From assembly GCA_004194705.1 (NCBI GenBank), contig SADC01001318.1, positions 372,001-436,000 of the forward strand: a stretch of 64,000 nucleotides of DNA. The letters are read 5' to 3'. The position numbers and the translations under genes were made by a program. Of this stretch, positions 32,029-42,846 are shown one piece after another. Position 1 is the stretch's first letter. Each line of letters opens with the position of its first letter. The notes beneath the pieces were generated by a model that worked only from the letters and a program-made list of their open reading frames with translations, was not told the DNA's origin and ran no database searches. The stretch is from Ditylenchus dipsaci (Eukaryota; Nematoda; Chromadorea; Rhabditida; Anguinidae).

Positions 32029-32767
32029 CTAATGAAGAGTTTGCGCACATTTCCGGGGTCTGGGACATAAATTTGGGTACTTTTTACTAAAGTAAAAAAA
32101 GTGAAAATCGTTGGGGGGGGCCAAATTTCTTTCGACCAAATTTAGCAGTAGATCATAGCAGTTCCATACTTTAATTGAATAGAGAGCATCGATAGGCCTG
32201 TTTTCTTTGTCGAGTCGCCGCACATAGGTTCTTTCAAGATAAGCTATGTAATCTGAAAAAACAAGGCTAAACACACCAAACAAGAAAAATTAAACATATA
32301 CCTTCTAAGTTTTCCACAAATTCCTTGCTGCATTATTGGCTTCTTTGAGTCTGCCACTCAGGAGTCCCATTACAGAAAGCGCTCTTCCCTGGCGGTGACT
32401 TTAAAGTCAGAGCTCAGCACCGATTCTTTCAACTCTTTATCCACATCTGAAAAGATAGTTCAACACTCAGAACATTATTAAAAACAAAACCTCATGCTCC
32501 TTTTGTCTTTCGAGCATTTTTGATCATTCCTTTGATGTTGCTGTCCTTGGGCATTGCTCAATTTCATAAACGCTAGCTCCTGTTTTTGAAGATGACAGAA
32601 TCACTGGAGTGCTTGTAGCAAGACTCTCCACGGCTTTTCGCTTCACAGCAGTCATTTTTTCTTGATCTGAAAAGTGAGTGTAACTGGGAATATGACCATT
32701 CAGGAAATTATCACAACCGCCATTGGACTCTGAGTACATCTGTCGTGACTTTTTCTTTCGACCAAAT
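32029..32767 (-). pseudogene. Possible MULE transposase C-terminal fragment
   Basis: One segment (about 32283-32120) reads YIAYLERTYVRRLDKENRP then IDALYSIKVWNCYDLLLN and LVERN, resembling the region before the RTNN motif of FLYWCH/MULE transposases. Another (32739-32524) reads VKRKAVESLATSTPVILSSS and has no recognised homology. Splice joins are unclear and frames do not connect. It lies between two GTTGGCGA arrays, which could once have been its ends. Confidence 0.4.
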
Positions 32768-32875
32768 CATTCAATTCTTCGAAGACTGATTTAGCTGTGC
32801 CATGGCAGGCTGTTGCTGCGCATCTCGAGAATGTACTCAGCGCATCTCCAGGCACCATGGATCCTTGGTAGCGAA

Positions 32876-32972
32876 ATTTTGTTGGCGAAAATGTGTTGGC
32901 GAAATTACCGTTCGCGAAATTACTGTTGGCGAAATCGCCGTTGGCGAAATTGTGTTGGCGAAATCACCTATG
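32876..32972. repeat. Tandem array TGTTGGCGAAATT
   Basis: Six units of 14-16 bp (GTTGGCGAAATTACC and variants), clearly related to the 30.5 kb array. Confidence 0.75.
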
Positions 32973-33236
32973 ACCAGGGTCCAGATGGGTAAAATTGCAC
33001 TCTTTGTCCTATCAAACATAATTTCTCACTTTATCTTACGTATGATAGGACTAACTTTTTTTTCTAATTTGATTAACTTTTTTCAGGTCGTCTAGGTGGT
33101 CATCCACCTACCCGAAGATACCCACCCAAATTTCGGGGTTTGGACCTTTAAGGTGCAAGAATATAAAAAATGATTCATGATCACTAGGATTCGAACTTTC
33201 TGACAAAATGGATTACCTCCACAGGGATTAAAGCCT

Positions 33237-33378
33237 TGTAGATGAATTTACCTGTAGATGAATTTATCTGTAGATGAATTTACTTGTAGATGAATTCACT
33301 GTAGATGAATTTACTGTGGATGGATTTACTGTAGATGAATTTACTGTGGATGGATTTACTGTAGATGAATTTACCGTC
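33237..33378. repeat. 15-bp tandem array GTAGATGAATTTACT
   Basis: Nine to ten copies. The unit is 15 bp, so every frame stays open (plus strand reads VDEFT repeatedly). Only one side is present; no inverted partner was found. Confidence 0.85.
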
Positions 33379-33479
33379 GCCCATTCGGCATCGCTACCAG
33401 AAGTGACAAGGAGGCATGTTGGAAAGACTTTCGCGCCCCTGGGCTTAAGGTTTGGTTTTGTCGGAGAGCAGTTGTACAT

Positions 33480-34017
33480 ATGAAGTCGCCTTTTGGACGC
33501 GAATAGCTCTTTGGATACATAAAAAATTCACATGGAAAAGAAAAACTAAGGAAAAATGATCGAAAAGCAAGACGTCAAGTAGTCAAAGTCAAAAATGTAG
33601 GCGGAATTACAAATTCTATAAATTAGGATTATATTCTTTTAAAATAAAATGAAATTTGAAATTTGCGGTGCCAATTTGCGGTTCATTTTACATTACAATT
33701 TTATCGCTATTTCAACTTATAATATAGAATTTGAAAGAAACTGAAGTTGTATGAGTCATAAAAGCTGAAAGAATGGTGCGTTGAAGTTATGTACCTTTTG
33801 TCCTTTTTGTCCCAAATCTCTTTTTTTAAACCTTATAAAAAACTCAAATATTAGTCCCAGTCCCAGATTGCCCGGAAAAAGTGCGTAAGGCCTGCATTAG
33901 TCCGTCCTAACATACGCTGGCCAACCCTAAGCCTAAGGCCAAAGCCTAAGTAGTTAGAACAAAGGGTAGTTCCAGAATGGGACAAAAGGTACATAACGTC
34001 GATACCCTTTTTATACA
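33480..34017. other. Non-coding stretch
   Basis: AT-rich DNA with no recognised gene. GTACCTTTTGTCC at 33790 and GGACAAAAGGTAC at 33978 form the ends of a weak inverted pair. Confidence 0.35.
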
Positions 34018-34374
34018 GTCGACTCTCGATTTAAGGACACCCAAAAAGTTCGTTTCCACCTAGGTTCCGACACTTTTTTTAGCCCGATTTTTTAATTTTT
34101 TTACCAGTCCTGTTTTGACAGTCTGGTTGCAAATATTGCAAGGATTCCGATTCCTTTTTCAAAAATCCCTGTCCTTAAATTGAAGTTTTGCTTTTTTAAT
34201 GATGAAAGTGCAAGATTTTTAAAAAATGATCGGCAAAATTGGAATCCTCGCGGTATTGGCAACCACACTATCAAAACAAAACTGGTAAAAATTTAAAAAT
34301 CGGGCTAAAAGAGTGTCGGACCCTACGTGGGAACGAACTTTTTGGAGTGTCCTTAAATCGAGAGTGGACTGTAT
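34018..34374. mobile_element. CAGTCGACTCTCGATTTAAGG foldback
   Basis: Ends CAGTCGACTCTCGATTTAAG and complement (CTTAAATCGAGAGTGGACTG). Interior GGTTCCGACACTTTTTTTAG matches the 25451-25879 element at lower identity. Confidence 0.7.
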
Positions 34375-34705
34375 TGAAAATGGGTGTGTCAGTAATTAGA
34401 GAGTTTTTGATTTTTTGCATTAGTATGTTTAGATTGATTGTTTTTTTAAATTTTCAATGGATTATTTTTAAACATACACTTGCACATTGACCGAGACGAG
34501 GGTGGTCCGCCGACAGGCACAAATAATTTTATTGTAAAAAATTAAGCTCAAGTAATCTCTTATAATAACATACAATAGAAAAGAAATTTACAAATAAAGC
34601 TACTTCTGGCCCAGATCAAATGCAGAAACTTAAAAAAACAAATTTTGCATTTTTTAAAATTGTCAGAAAAATATGAAAAGCCGTAAAATTTCAGTGGAGT
34701 GAATG

Positions 34706-34945
34706 TCAAACAGTAAGAGCTGGTTGAAGCATGACTTCTTGGTGTCCAGCAGCCAAGTAAGGCATCAAAATGAAGCGAAATGCTTTTTGTGGAGGCCTAC
34801 CGGCCATTCCATTGATCTGCCTCCTCTGCTTTTGGTGCACCCTCAGCAATGCCAATGAACTAACGATGGAGAAGGCCAGGAAAATGGCCAAAATAAAAAT
34901 AAAGTGGCTAGGGAGGTACTTTGTTGATACATTGTACAATACACG
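34706..34945 (-). CDS. Last exon of a possible single-pass membrane protein
   Basis: Reads VLYNVSTKYLPSH, then the membrane-spanning FIFILAIFLAFSIVSSLALL, a stop-transfer RVHQKQRRQ, and ends MLQPALTV. Hydrophobic segment followed by a basic tail is a typical membrane-protein end. The 5' splice site is not certain. An upstream exon at about 35326-35277 (reads MPYFKLPTMLLCLKNLV before a GTAAGC donor) may belong to it. The opposite strand also has a signal-peptide-like frame (34770-34958), judged a shadow. Confidence 0.4.
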   Translation of the reverse strand, partial: RVLYNVSTKYLPSHFIFILAIFLAFSIVSSLALLRVHQKQRRQINGMAGRPPQKAFRFILMPYLAAGHQEVMLQPALTV

Positions 34946-35479
34946 GCTTGCTCATTGATAATGTACTAAATTACAAATGTTAAAAATATAATTAATTGAA
35001 ATTAAAAAAAATTAAAATAGTTCTAAATTGAGTGATATCTTTTTGATAAAAGTTGTCACTAGATCGAGCAGCTAGCTAATGTAATCAGAAAAATCAAATA
35101 AGGTCATTGAAAGTTCGTGATTTTGCTTTGGTCAAAAAAGGTTGTTTCAGGCAGGGTTTTACGGATTAACTGGTGGAAAAAGTATAATTTTCAGTAATAA
35201 GGACAAAGGGGCAAATCCACTCTCTTTTTTCGTTTATTTTACATCGGGTAGTTTTATCATTGAACTTAAAAAGGCTTACCAACAAGATTTTTCAAACAGA
35301 GTAACATTGTGGGTAGTTTAAAGTAGGGCATCTGCAAAAGAAAAATTTAAGAAACCGAGAAGATTTACAACAAAGACAGTAATAAAAACATGAAAAAGCA
35401 TGCCTAAATTTTTCGTGCTTTATTAGTAAGCGTTTTGGGTCCAAAGCTAAGCTCCTGTTCACCCTTATTAATACGATTT

Positions 35480-35648
35480 GCAACCAACTCACCAACTTAA
35501 TAGACTCGCCAACGTCAAATCTCGCCAAGGGAAAACTCGCCAACGAAAAATTCGATATCACGGCCCCTTCGACCGTTCCAAGGGGGGGGGCATTAAAAAA
35601 ATTTTGCTTAGGCGAGTTTTGACGTTGGCGAGTCGGTTGCGTCCCGAT
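35480..35648. mobile_element. Small foldback of the GTTGGCGAGT family
   Basis: Left part GCAACCAACTCACCAAC ... AACTCGCCAACG, right part GGCGAGTTTTGACGTTGGCG ending AGTCGGTTGCGTCC. CGATTTG occurs on both sides (about 35474 and 35646) and may be a target duplication. Confidence 0.55.
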
Positions 35649-36014
35649 TTGTTCTCACTTCAGGAGCCCAAATCTTATTAATTTTTAAATTTTCTATTAG
35701 AACCTTTTTCAGCTGCAAAAGACGCTAGATAAAATCACAGTTGTGAAAAAGCCAGAGCGGAATATTTTGCTGTTTATTCTCGAAAATTCTCTTGGTTTTA
35801 CCTGTCTGTGTCTGGTTTTTTCTTCATTATTGTTGATAGTCAATCAAAAAAGCAAAAAAAAAGCTGAAATACGGTATTCTCTCTAATAGAGCGGCATGTT
35901 CCTCTGTTTTTCAACCTCCGAAATTTTATTTGACTTCACGGGCTATATATTGACTTGAAAATTTAATGCTGGCAAAGTGTACTATTCGCAAAGTGGTGAT
36001 TTGAAAAATTTATA

Positions 36015-36264
36015 CCGTATTTCCTCTAATATAACCACCGGTGGGTTTATTTTTCAAACCCTTCTGAGGGGTGGGTTTATTAGAGTCATTTTGAGATTTT
36101 TGTGGCTTCAACCAAAATCCAAAAAGCGGAATCGGTAGAGCTCGTGGGAACTAAGAAAACGCAAAAACAGCTTTGCAGAATATTTACTCTGTTCCGAGAT
36201 ACAGACACTGGAAGTTGAGGGGGTGGGTTTATTAGAGCGGGTGGTTATATTAGAGGAAATACGG
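36015..36264. mobile_element. CCGTATTTCCTCTAATA foldback, TA-bounded
   Basis: Ends CCGTATTTCCTCTAATATAA and complement with TA on both sides. Interior GGTGGGTTTATT units and GGAATCGGTAGAGCTCGTGG (shared with the copies in the 20 kb palindrome). Confidence 0.75.
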
Positions 36265-36741
36265 TATTTCAAATAGCAAATAATTGGCGAAACGTTAACT
36301 CGAAAAATGTCAAACTCGCAAAAACGTAATTCGATTTCTGGAGAACTCACAAAAAATCTATTTTGCATATAGTTATCTTCGCGATAAGTGTTTCTGTATA
36401 ATGTTTGACTCTCAAAGTTTATTTTTCGAGTGAGGATCACTCGAACAACATTTTTATCACAACCATTTAATCAGTTCTACATAAAGTGAGCAAAACCCAG
36501 AGCATTAATGTTTTAAGGGTACAGAAACTGCAGAGTATGCTTGTTTCTAGAACCACTCGACTGAATTCTTAATCATCCATAATATCTTTCGTCTATTGCT
36601 TTTGATTGTCCACTTGGTTATACAAATGTAGCTACCATAAAGTTACCATAAAACCTCTATTAATCCGGCATGCCGGAGAAATTTTCAACCCTTAAAAATT
36701 GAAAATATAGCGTTCTTCGAAAGCGAAGGTTAAGGCTCGCT

Positions 36742-36972
36742 CACAATGGATGTCGGAAGTCGGATGTCGAAGTCAGAGGTAGGAAGTCGGATGTCGGTAG
36801 TCCGATTTTCAAAATTGTTTTTTCTGATCCAACTATCAGAAAGTTATTTTTTTCTGGGAAAGAATCTCTTAAGAATTGATAAAATTACTTTAAAGAACGG
36901 GAAAATGTCGAAAACTCGCAGAGCAGCGGGACCTCAAAGACTTCGTCATCCGACTTCCGACATCCATTGTAA
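36742..36972. mobile_element. Foldback with ATGGATGTCGGAAGTCGGAT ends
   Basis: CAATGGATGTCGGAAGTCGG on the left and CCGACTTCCGACATCCATTG on the right; the left arm repeats GTCGGATGTCG two to three times. The interior has no recognised coding region. Confidence 0.7.
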
Positions 36973-37089
36973 GCGCACTATCAAGGGGCGACAGCCAAAC
37001 AATACCCGGATAATCGAAATTTCACCCGACAATTTTATTCCTACTATCAAAACTAACAATTCTGTAACGAGACATCTACAACGTTTTCA

Positions 37090-37577
37090 TCAAAAATCAT
37101 TATTTGGGTTCATCCTTTCCTCTTGTAATTCCGTAATTCCACCGCTTCCAGGAGGCTCAGGATAATTTCTTTGAATGACTGGCGCGTTGAACCAACCTCT
37201 TTGACGATTTGCACGAATTTGGTTGATTCCGTGCACATTGATGGCGACAGCCTGTTTCTGCGCGATAGCACCTATATTCCACAATAAATTGTTTATAACT
37301 AGGAACAGAAAAATTCATGTAGAAAACTCATTATTTTTTAAACTTGTTGGACAGTTCCATCGATTGGAGTGGGCAGCTGCAGTTATTCGGTAACACTCAT
37401 GTTCACTTGGTTGAAATCTAACTCATCGACGGCCTTTTGTTCGTCTACTTGAAATAATTGAAAAGGCAGCGTCTTCATAAAAACTTGTTGAGGTTCATTG
37501 GGCACCAGTCGATCGTCATCGCTTGATTCGCCGAACGCATTTATTTCCTCATAGCTAGCGTGATCCATCAAAATCTG
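37090..37577 (-). CDS. Small unknown protein, two exons seen
   Basis: Not recognised. First exon seen, about 37577-37391, reads DHASYEEINAFGESSDDDRL and VPNEPQQVFMKTLPFQLFQV, acidic. A donor at AACATGAGT|GTTACC and the acceptor GTGGAATATAG lead to 37273-37090, reading IAQKQAVAINVHGINQIRAN, RQRGWFNAPVIQR and ending RMNPNNDF. Phases at the junction are not fully secure, and an upstream exon is likely before the TTTTCAG-like site. Inverted clusters of AATTCG/TCGAGT repeats lie on both sides (36275-36445 and 37630-37880), so it may be cargo of an element. Confidence 0.5.
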
Positions 37578-37881
37578 AAAATAAACTTTTTTATAGCTTT
37601 GATATGAAATAGAAACTCGAAAAGTTACAAATATTACAGGTGACGAATATTGATGTCACTGAAAAAATAGTTCTCAGTGGTCAAATTTTCCAAAAACATA
37701 TAATTCGAAATGCTTCTTTTCGAGTTGTACAGAATTCGAATGACTCTTTTTGCGAGTTTGACATTTTTCGAGTGACTCTTTCCCAGTTTGGCATTCTGCC
37801 AGTTCGACATTTTGACACTTACATTTGTGCGAATATAACATTTTGCCAGTTGTCAAAAATTCGAATCACTAATTTTCTAAT

Positions 37882-38770
37882 CGATATACAGCCGACTTCA
37901 CGTAAAAAATGAAATAAAACATGGTTTTCCCCCTAATTTAGGACTCGACCGCGGCCGCTCTATCAGAGAGTACCGTCTAAACAGGGAGCTCTAGTCTTTT
38001 AGAGAGAATACGGTATGTCACAAAAAAGATTATTTCTGTCACGAAAAACGCGTTAGCACGAAAAAAGTATAATGTGTTACGGAAAAGAGCCCATGAAGCC
38101 CATTTTGAAACGACCGTGCACCCACATCATTAGCATTAAATAATAAGACTCTTCTGCCTTAATTTACAACTTTAGCTAAGCATAAAAACAAGTAAAAAAT
38201 AAATAAAAAGAGTTGTGGCTTTAAATCATCTTCCCAACTGTTTCCAATCCCTCCGCACCTCGTTCCCTTCCCTAGAGTGGGAGACTGGCTAGCTAACCAC
38301 AACAAAAAAGAAGAATAAGAAAAGTGGAGAAATTCGAGTTTAGAGAGTGCTGCAGAAACCAGCCAGCTAACTAGCTGTCTAGTTCCTCTGCAGTCTTGTT
38401 CGCAGGCTGGGAACCAATTTTTCCTTTGCTCGGACACCCGACTCTTTCATTTTTTGCTTCGGCTGGAGAGAGCCAAAAATAGAAGGGAGTGGACAGCCTA
38501 GTAACATGAATCGTTGAGGTGTTTTTAATTGAATAGGTAGTGGTGGGTGTATGTGGTTTAGGGCTTGGAAAGTAGAAAGATGAATTCGAGCCTAACTCGC
38601 TGGAATGGAAGCGAAAAATAAAGTTCTAGAAAATTTTAAAATGTTTGACCAAGGAATAACAGCAAAATTGGTTATTCTGACTTGCAATTGTTTTAAAAAG
38701 AAAGTGATCATTTTTTGCAGAGTTTCGGGTCCAGTCCTAAATCCGATAAACAAAATAAATTTTTGAGAAA
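37882..38770. other. Non-coding, CCGTATT end and dispersed units
   Basis: A one-sided end TTTTAGAGAGAATACGGTAT at about 37996. 38160-38600 has no recognisable exon. Confidence 0.35.
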
Positions 38771-38977
38771 TTAAAGGGCCATTGCCGTCTCCAACAACGG
38801 TTGTCCCCGCCCCCCGCCAATTGAAATTTTTTTTATCGTTGGATTTGCGTGCGAATTTTTCAACTTGGTTACTAACAGAATAGAAACCAAGTTGAAAATC
38901 CGTATAGAAGTTGAATGATAAACAAATTTGAATTGGCGGGGGACAATTCAAAACAGGTGGCAATGGCCCTTTATTAA
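38771..38977. mobile_element. TTAA-family foldback MITE
   Basis: TTAAAGGGCCATTGCCGTC at the left, GGTGGCAATGGCCCTTTATT at the right; interior CCGCCAATTGAAATTTTTTT and AACTTGGTTACTAAC with partners. Confidence 0.75.
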
Positions 38978-39201
38978 AAAAACTTATGGTCATTTACGAG
39001 TGACAAATCTACGCAAACAGCATCCCCATTGTGACTGAGGCCTCAGAACAATACGCAAACACTTTTATCGGCAAAACTCGGCCGTTTTAGTTTTTTTAAT
39101 TGTTTCTTCAAAAAGAACTTTTACTGGTTGTGTTTCGAAAACTGGGTATTTATACCTTTATTATAACTACCTATTTTTTACAAAACATTTTGTTGCCATT
39201 A

Positions 39202-39673
39202 ACACTCTGAATACGGCTCATTTTCGACCCTATCTATTTTCGGGTAATTGTGACGAAACCCAATTTTTTGACAGAGTTTGTACATATCAAAAAGGATCAA
39301 GACTGGGAGATGTGGTTTAAAAAAAGTAATTACATAAGGGGGCCAAGGCAAGACCCAGATTTTTGAATGACCTCATTTCCTTTTTCTGATTACACTTTTA
39401 TAAGCAAATCGACCACGCTGAACACGAATTTGGTCTCAGAATTGACATATGTTCACTAAAAACTGAATTTTTCTAAGCAATGTATGAGCAAAAATTTTAA
39501 AAGGTAAGGATGGATCAAGGCGAAAAAGTGACTTTTTCGTAGAAATTACATAGCACCAAACTTTTTCCCAATCTTGATCCTTTTTGATATGTACACTGTC
39601 GAAAAAAATTGGGTTTCGTCACAATTACATGAAAATAGATAGGAGTCGAAAATGAGCCGTATTCAGAGTGTTA
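39202..39673. mobile_element. Foldback with AACACTCTGAATACGG ends
   Basis: Arms AACACTCTGAATACGGCTCA and complement, then AATTGTGACGAAACCCAATT and AAAAAGGATCAAGACTGGGA with partners. The centre is unpaired, about 200 bp. No coding region recognised. Confidence 0.75.
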
Positions 39674-40524
39674 AAGAGCTTTTACGTCGTAAATTTACTT
39701 TATTTGGTGTCAAAAGAATTTGGTTGCAACAAAAACTTTTTTTTACGGTGACAAAAAAGTATCCTTTTTTTTACTCAGTCCCGTTAGAACGGACTCAAAC
39801 ATGTTTTTCTTACTTTTTTGTACTTTTATTTTTAATTTTTTCAAAAAGAGTTACGTTATATCCAAAATCACACGTTCGATTTACAAATCGAAATCCGGAT
39901 TGGCAGGATCGATGAAAAGGCATTAAAAAAATATTTAAAAAAAACGTAACTTTTGTTCTCTTAGAAAATTTTTGGAGTTGTTGACATTAAATTTTGCGAT
40001 TTTCGAATTTTTTAGTACTCTAGCTCTAATAACACTCTCCAATTTTTTGCTGAAACCTTATTAAACTTCTGTTCTTCACAGTGTCATATCAAGTGTTCCA
40101 TAAAGTTCAAAAAATTTCTCAGGACCATAATATTTGATTTTAATATAAAACGATCTTCAAAGGGTAAAAAAACTGTCAACTTTTCGAAATGCTTGTCAAG
40201 TGATCTCTAAACAAAGGCAGATAAGCAACAAATTCCCCAAAATTAAATGTCCTGTTTCAACACCCAAAATAAATATTTTTAAAACAGGTGTTATTTTGTT
40301 TTCTTCTAGCAATCATTAGAGCTGGGCACTGATGACAACAACTATGTTTATTTGGTGTGCAGAATGAGATTGAATTAAATCAATCAGCACAAGGTGATCT
40401 GACGTGACCTTTTTTAATTCTTTAAAATTTGTTCTTAACAAAATTATAAATGAGCTCTTTTAATGATTTAATTAAATTTTATTTTACGTTGAATTATTTA
40501 GTTAAAAGTATCAACTTGAAACTA
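39674..40524. other. AT-rich, no gene recognised
   Basis: Overlapping short open frames at 39652-39926 lack splice context or domain features. Confidence 0.35.
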
Positions 40525-40660
40525 CAGTTACTTTTCGATATAACACAAACCCCTAACTTTTGATACTCCCCGTTAGTGCGACCATATTTCTGGACTGGAC
40601 AGAACACTCAAAAATTGATGAGTCGAACTTGCGAAGTAGTGTTATCTCGAAAGGTGACTG
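40525..40660. mobile_element. Short CAGTTACTTTTCGATATAAC foldback, TA-bounded
   Basis: Ends CAGTTACTTTTCGATATAAC and GTTATCTCGAAAGGTGACTG, TA on both sides. Confidence 0.6.
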
Positions 40661-40832
40661 TATTAAAAAAAGGTTGAAATTGTTTTCACCTTCTGAATTA
40701 CTACTTTATCCAGTAAATTACTGGATTACCTTACTAAATCGTGAAAATTCTTGTAACAATTCACTGGATAATCACTAATTTAATGGTTTAAGTAGCAATT
40801 TGACAGGTGAAACTAACTATAATCAAAATTGC

Positions 40833-41195
40833 ACGTGCGCCGGCGCCACCCGTCACCGGCTGGGCGCCGCACAAGTTTGAGCCCTAAGAGGGAGTCCACG
40901 CCTATTTATTGAAAAAAACTTTTTTGATATGAAATTACATTTTGCATAAATTGTTTGAATATTTCGCTTAAAATAACGATTTATTCACATTTTTTAACAA
41001 AATTAGTAATTTTTAAACAAATTTTCATCTGATTCTGTGAAAAAAATTGAGGTTTCATTGCCAGCGCCATCCGTGGCGCCACGTCGGCGCCCTTGAAATT
41101 CAGCCAAAACATGGCGAAATTTTACAGTCGTCGCTGGCGCCGGCGCCGCTTTTTCGGTAGGCCAGCGCCGGTGTCGGCGCCCAAATTTTTAGTCG
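40833..41195. repeat. GC-rich island of GGCGCC units
   Basis: Clusters of CGCCGGCGCCACC, GTGGCGCCACGTCGGCGCC and CGCCGGCGCCGC in an AT-rich setting. Left and right clusters are roughly complementary, so it may be a degenerate array-TIR element. No gene. Confidence 0.55.
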
Positions 41196-41984
41196 TGAAA
41201 CTATGACTATAATCTTGAAACAAACACAAATCTGAGTTTTGTTTGGGAATAAAAATTCTTTATCCTCGAAAATTATTCACCTTTTGAAATGGGACATAAT
41301 CCATCGCTAGATTTTTTTGGTTTAAAAATGACTAAAAAATATCGATCGCAATTGTGCGTAGGAACAAAAAAGAGGAATTGGTCATCAAAATGCATGTAAA
41401 TTTGATTCTCTTGCTTTGGTTTGTCTACTATTTCTGTTTGTTATTACGAATTTCATGAACGGTATTAGAATATTTTATGAAAAAAAAAATATTTTCGGTT
41501 CCAAATTTTATATTCTCTACCCATTACCAGGCGTGAAATTAAAAATTTTTTCAATAAAAAAATATTCGAAAAGATGCTTTTTGTAATAAATCTTGGTTTT
41601 TTTTGGTTATCGGGAATACCCGATTCTTACGCGTAAGAATCGGGTATTCCCTATAACCAAAAAGAACCTAAATCTTTCCGCAATTTACACCAAAAAACGT
41701 TTTCTTCAAGATTGAAAAATATGCTGAGATCTTAAAAAATATGCAAATCATCTTAAAGGGCATGCCCGTGCCTGACACACAGAATTTCGAAAAAAGAGGA
41801 GACCATATTGAGAACAAAAAATTTGATTTCGAAATTTCATTCGAATTACAGTAGTATATCAGGTGTGTGCAAGCGGCCGCGTGGCACCACGCAATACTTG
41901 TACACATTTTAGATATTCTTTCGGGTGGGAAAATTATCGAAGGTTATGCAGTGTGTGGTTTTATTTAATCAAAAATTGCCGCTA

Positions 41985-42790
41985 TTCCATTGTAGCCCCC
42001 CCCCCCCCCCAAAAAGCTATTCCAGTGTACCCCCCCCCCCCCAAAAATAAGGTCCTATTCCACTGTACCCCCCCCCCAAAAATAAGGTCCTATTCCACTG
42101 TACCCCCCCCCCAAAAACCAACTTTTTTATTTGCATTCAAAAACCATTTTTATGCAATAATTTTGCTATAAAAAGGCCAGAAAAGCCATTTAAATAGGGT
42201 TCAAGGGCTGTATTGGGAGGGAAGGGAATAACACAGGGGCCACTTTTTTTTGGCTGCTTTACCATGTTTTTCAACTCGGGCCGTGGCAAAATAGACTCTA
42301 TATGCATTTTATGATCAAGTGTACTACACGGAATCATTTCTAAGGCAAGTGCGTGCGCGCATCTCTAACTCTCAAGCCCCCTGCGCCCCTTCGGGGCGCA
42401 GGGGGCTTACCAGAGGCTCAGCCATCCAAAAATACTGCCTTCACTTCCACAGAGTCCTGGCTCAGGCATAACCACCTCGGGACCCAACCGAATGATCCTC
42501 TTGGTCCTTTTGAGTACTTATGTATTTGGGTCCTCCACAAGTTGCTGTGTTTGAGGATGCCTTAAACACTTATTAATTAGTGGCCCCTGTTTTGTCCCTT
42601 CCCTCCCAATACAGCCCTTGAACCCTATTTGAATGGCTTTTCTGGTCCTTTTATGGCAAAATTATTGCATAAAAATGGTTTTTGAATGCAAATAAAAAAG
42701 TTGGTTTGGGGGGGGGGGTACAGTGGAATAGGACCTTATTTTTGGGGGGGGGGGTACAATGGAATAGTACCCAAAAATTTGTTTTAGAAC
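41985..42790. repeat. Palindrome with poly-C/poly-G terminal arrays
   Basis: Left end has four C9-C13 runs each followed by AAAAATAAGGTCCTATTCCA; the right end is the G-rich complement. Arms continue through GGCTGTATTGGGAGGG at 42210 and CCCTCCCAATACAGCC at 42600. A separate hairpin element (about 42240-42565) occupies the centre. Confidence 0.75.
42240..42440. repeat. GCGC-hairpin family, copy 1
   Basis: Related to 43260-43530, 45165-45480, 49060-49280 and 49785-50035. Here GTGCGCGCATCTCTAACTCT and CAAGCCCCCTGCGCCCCTTC with its complementary GCGCAGGGGGCTT are seen. Confidence 0.6.
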
Positions 42791-42846
42791 CAATACAACA
42801 AGTATTTTGTTAACCGAATTTTCTATTTATTCCTTCCTTGTTAAAA

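Noticed and set aside
33264..33483. VDEFTVDGFT-type repetitive protein
   Set aside because: A product of the 15-bp GTAGATGAATTTACT array; no start context or other exons.
34770..34958. Plus-strand signal-peptide-like frame
   Set aside because: It overlaps the minus-strand frame, which has a more convincing membrane segment followed by a basic stop-transfer sequence; only one is likely real.
36742..37165. Frame beginning MDVGSRMSKSEVGS as a gene
   Set aside because: Its start lies in the GATGTCGGAAGTCGG arms of a foldback and the rest runs antisense to the better supported exon at 37090-37273.
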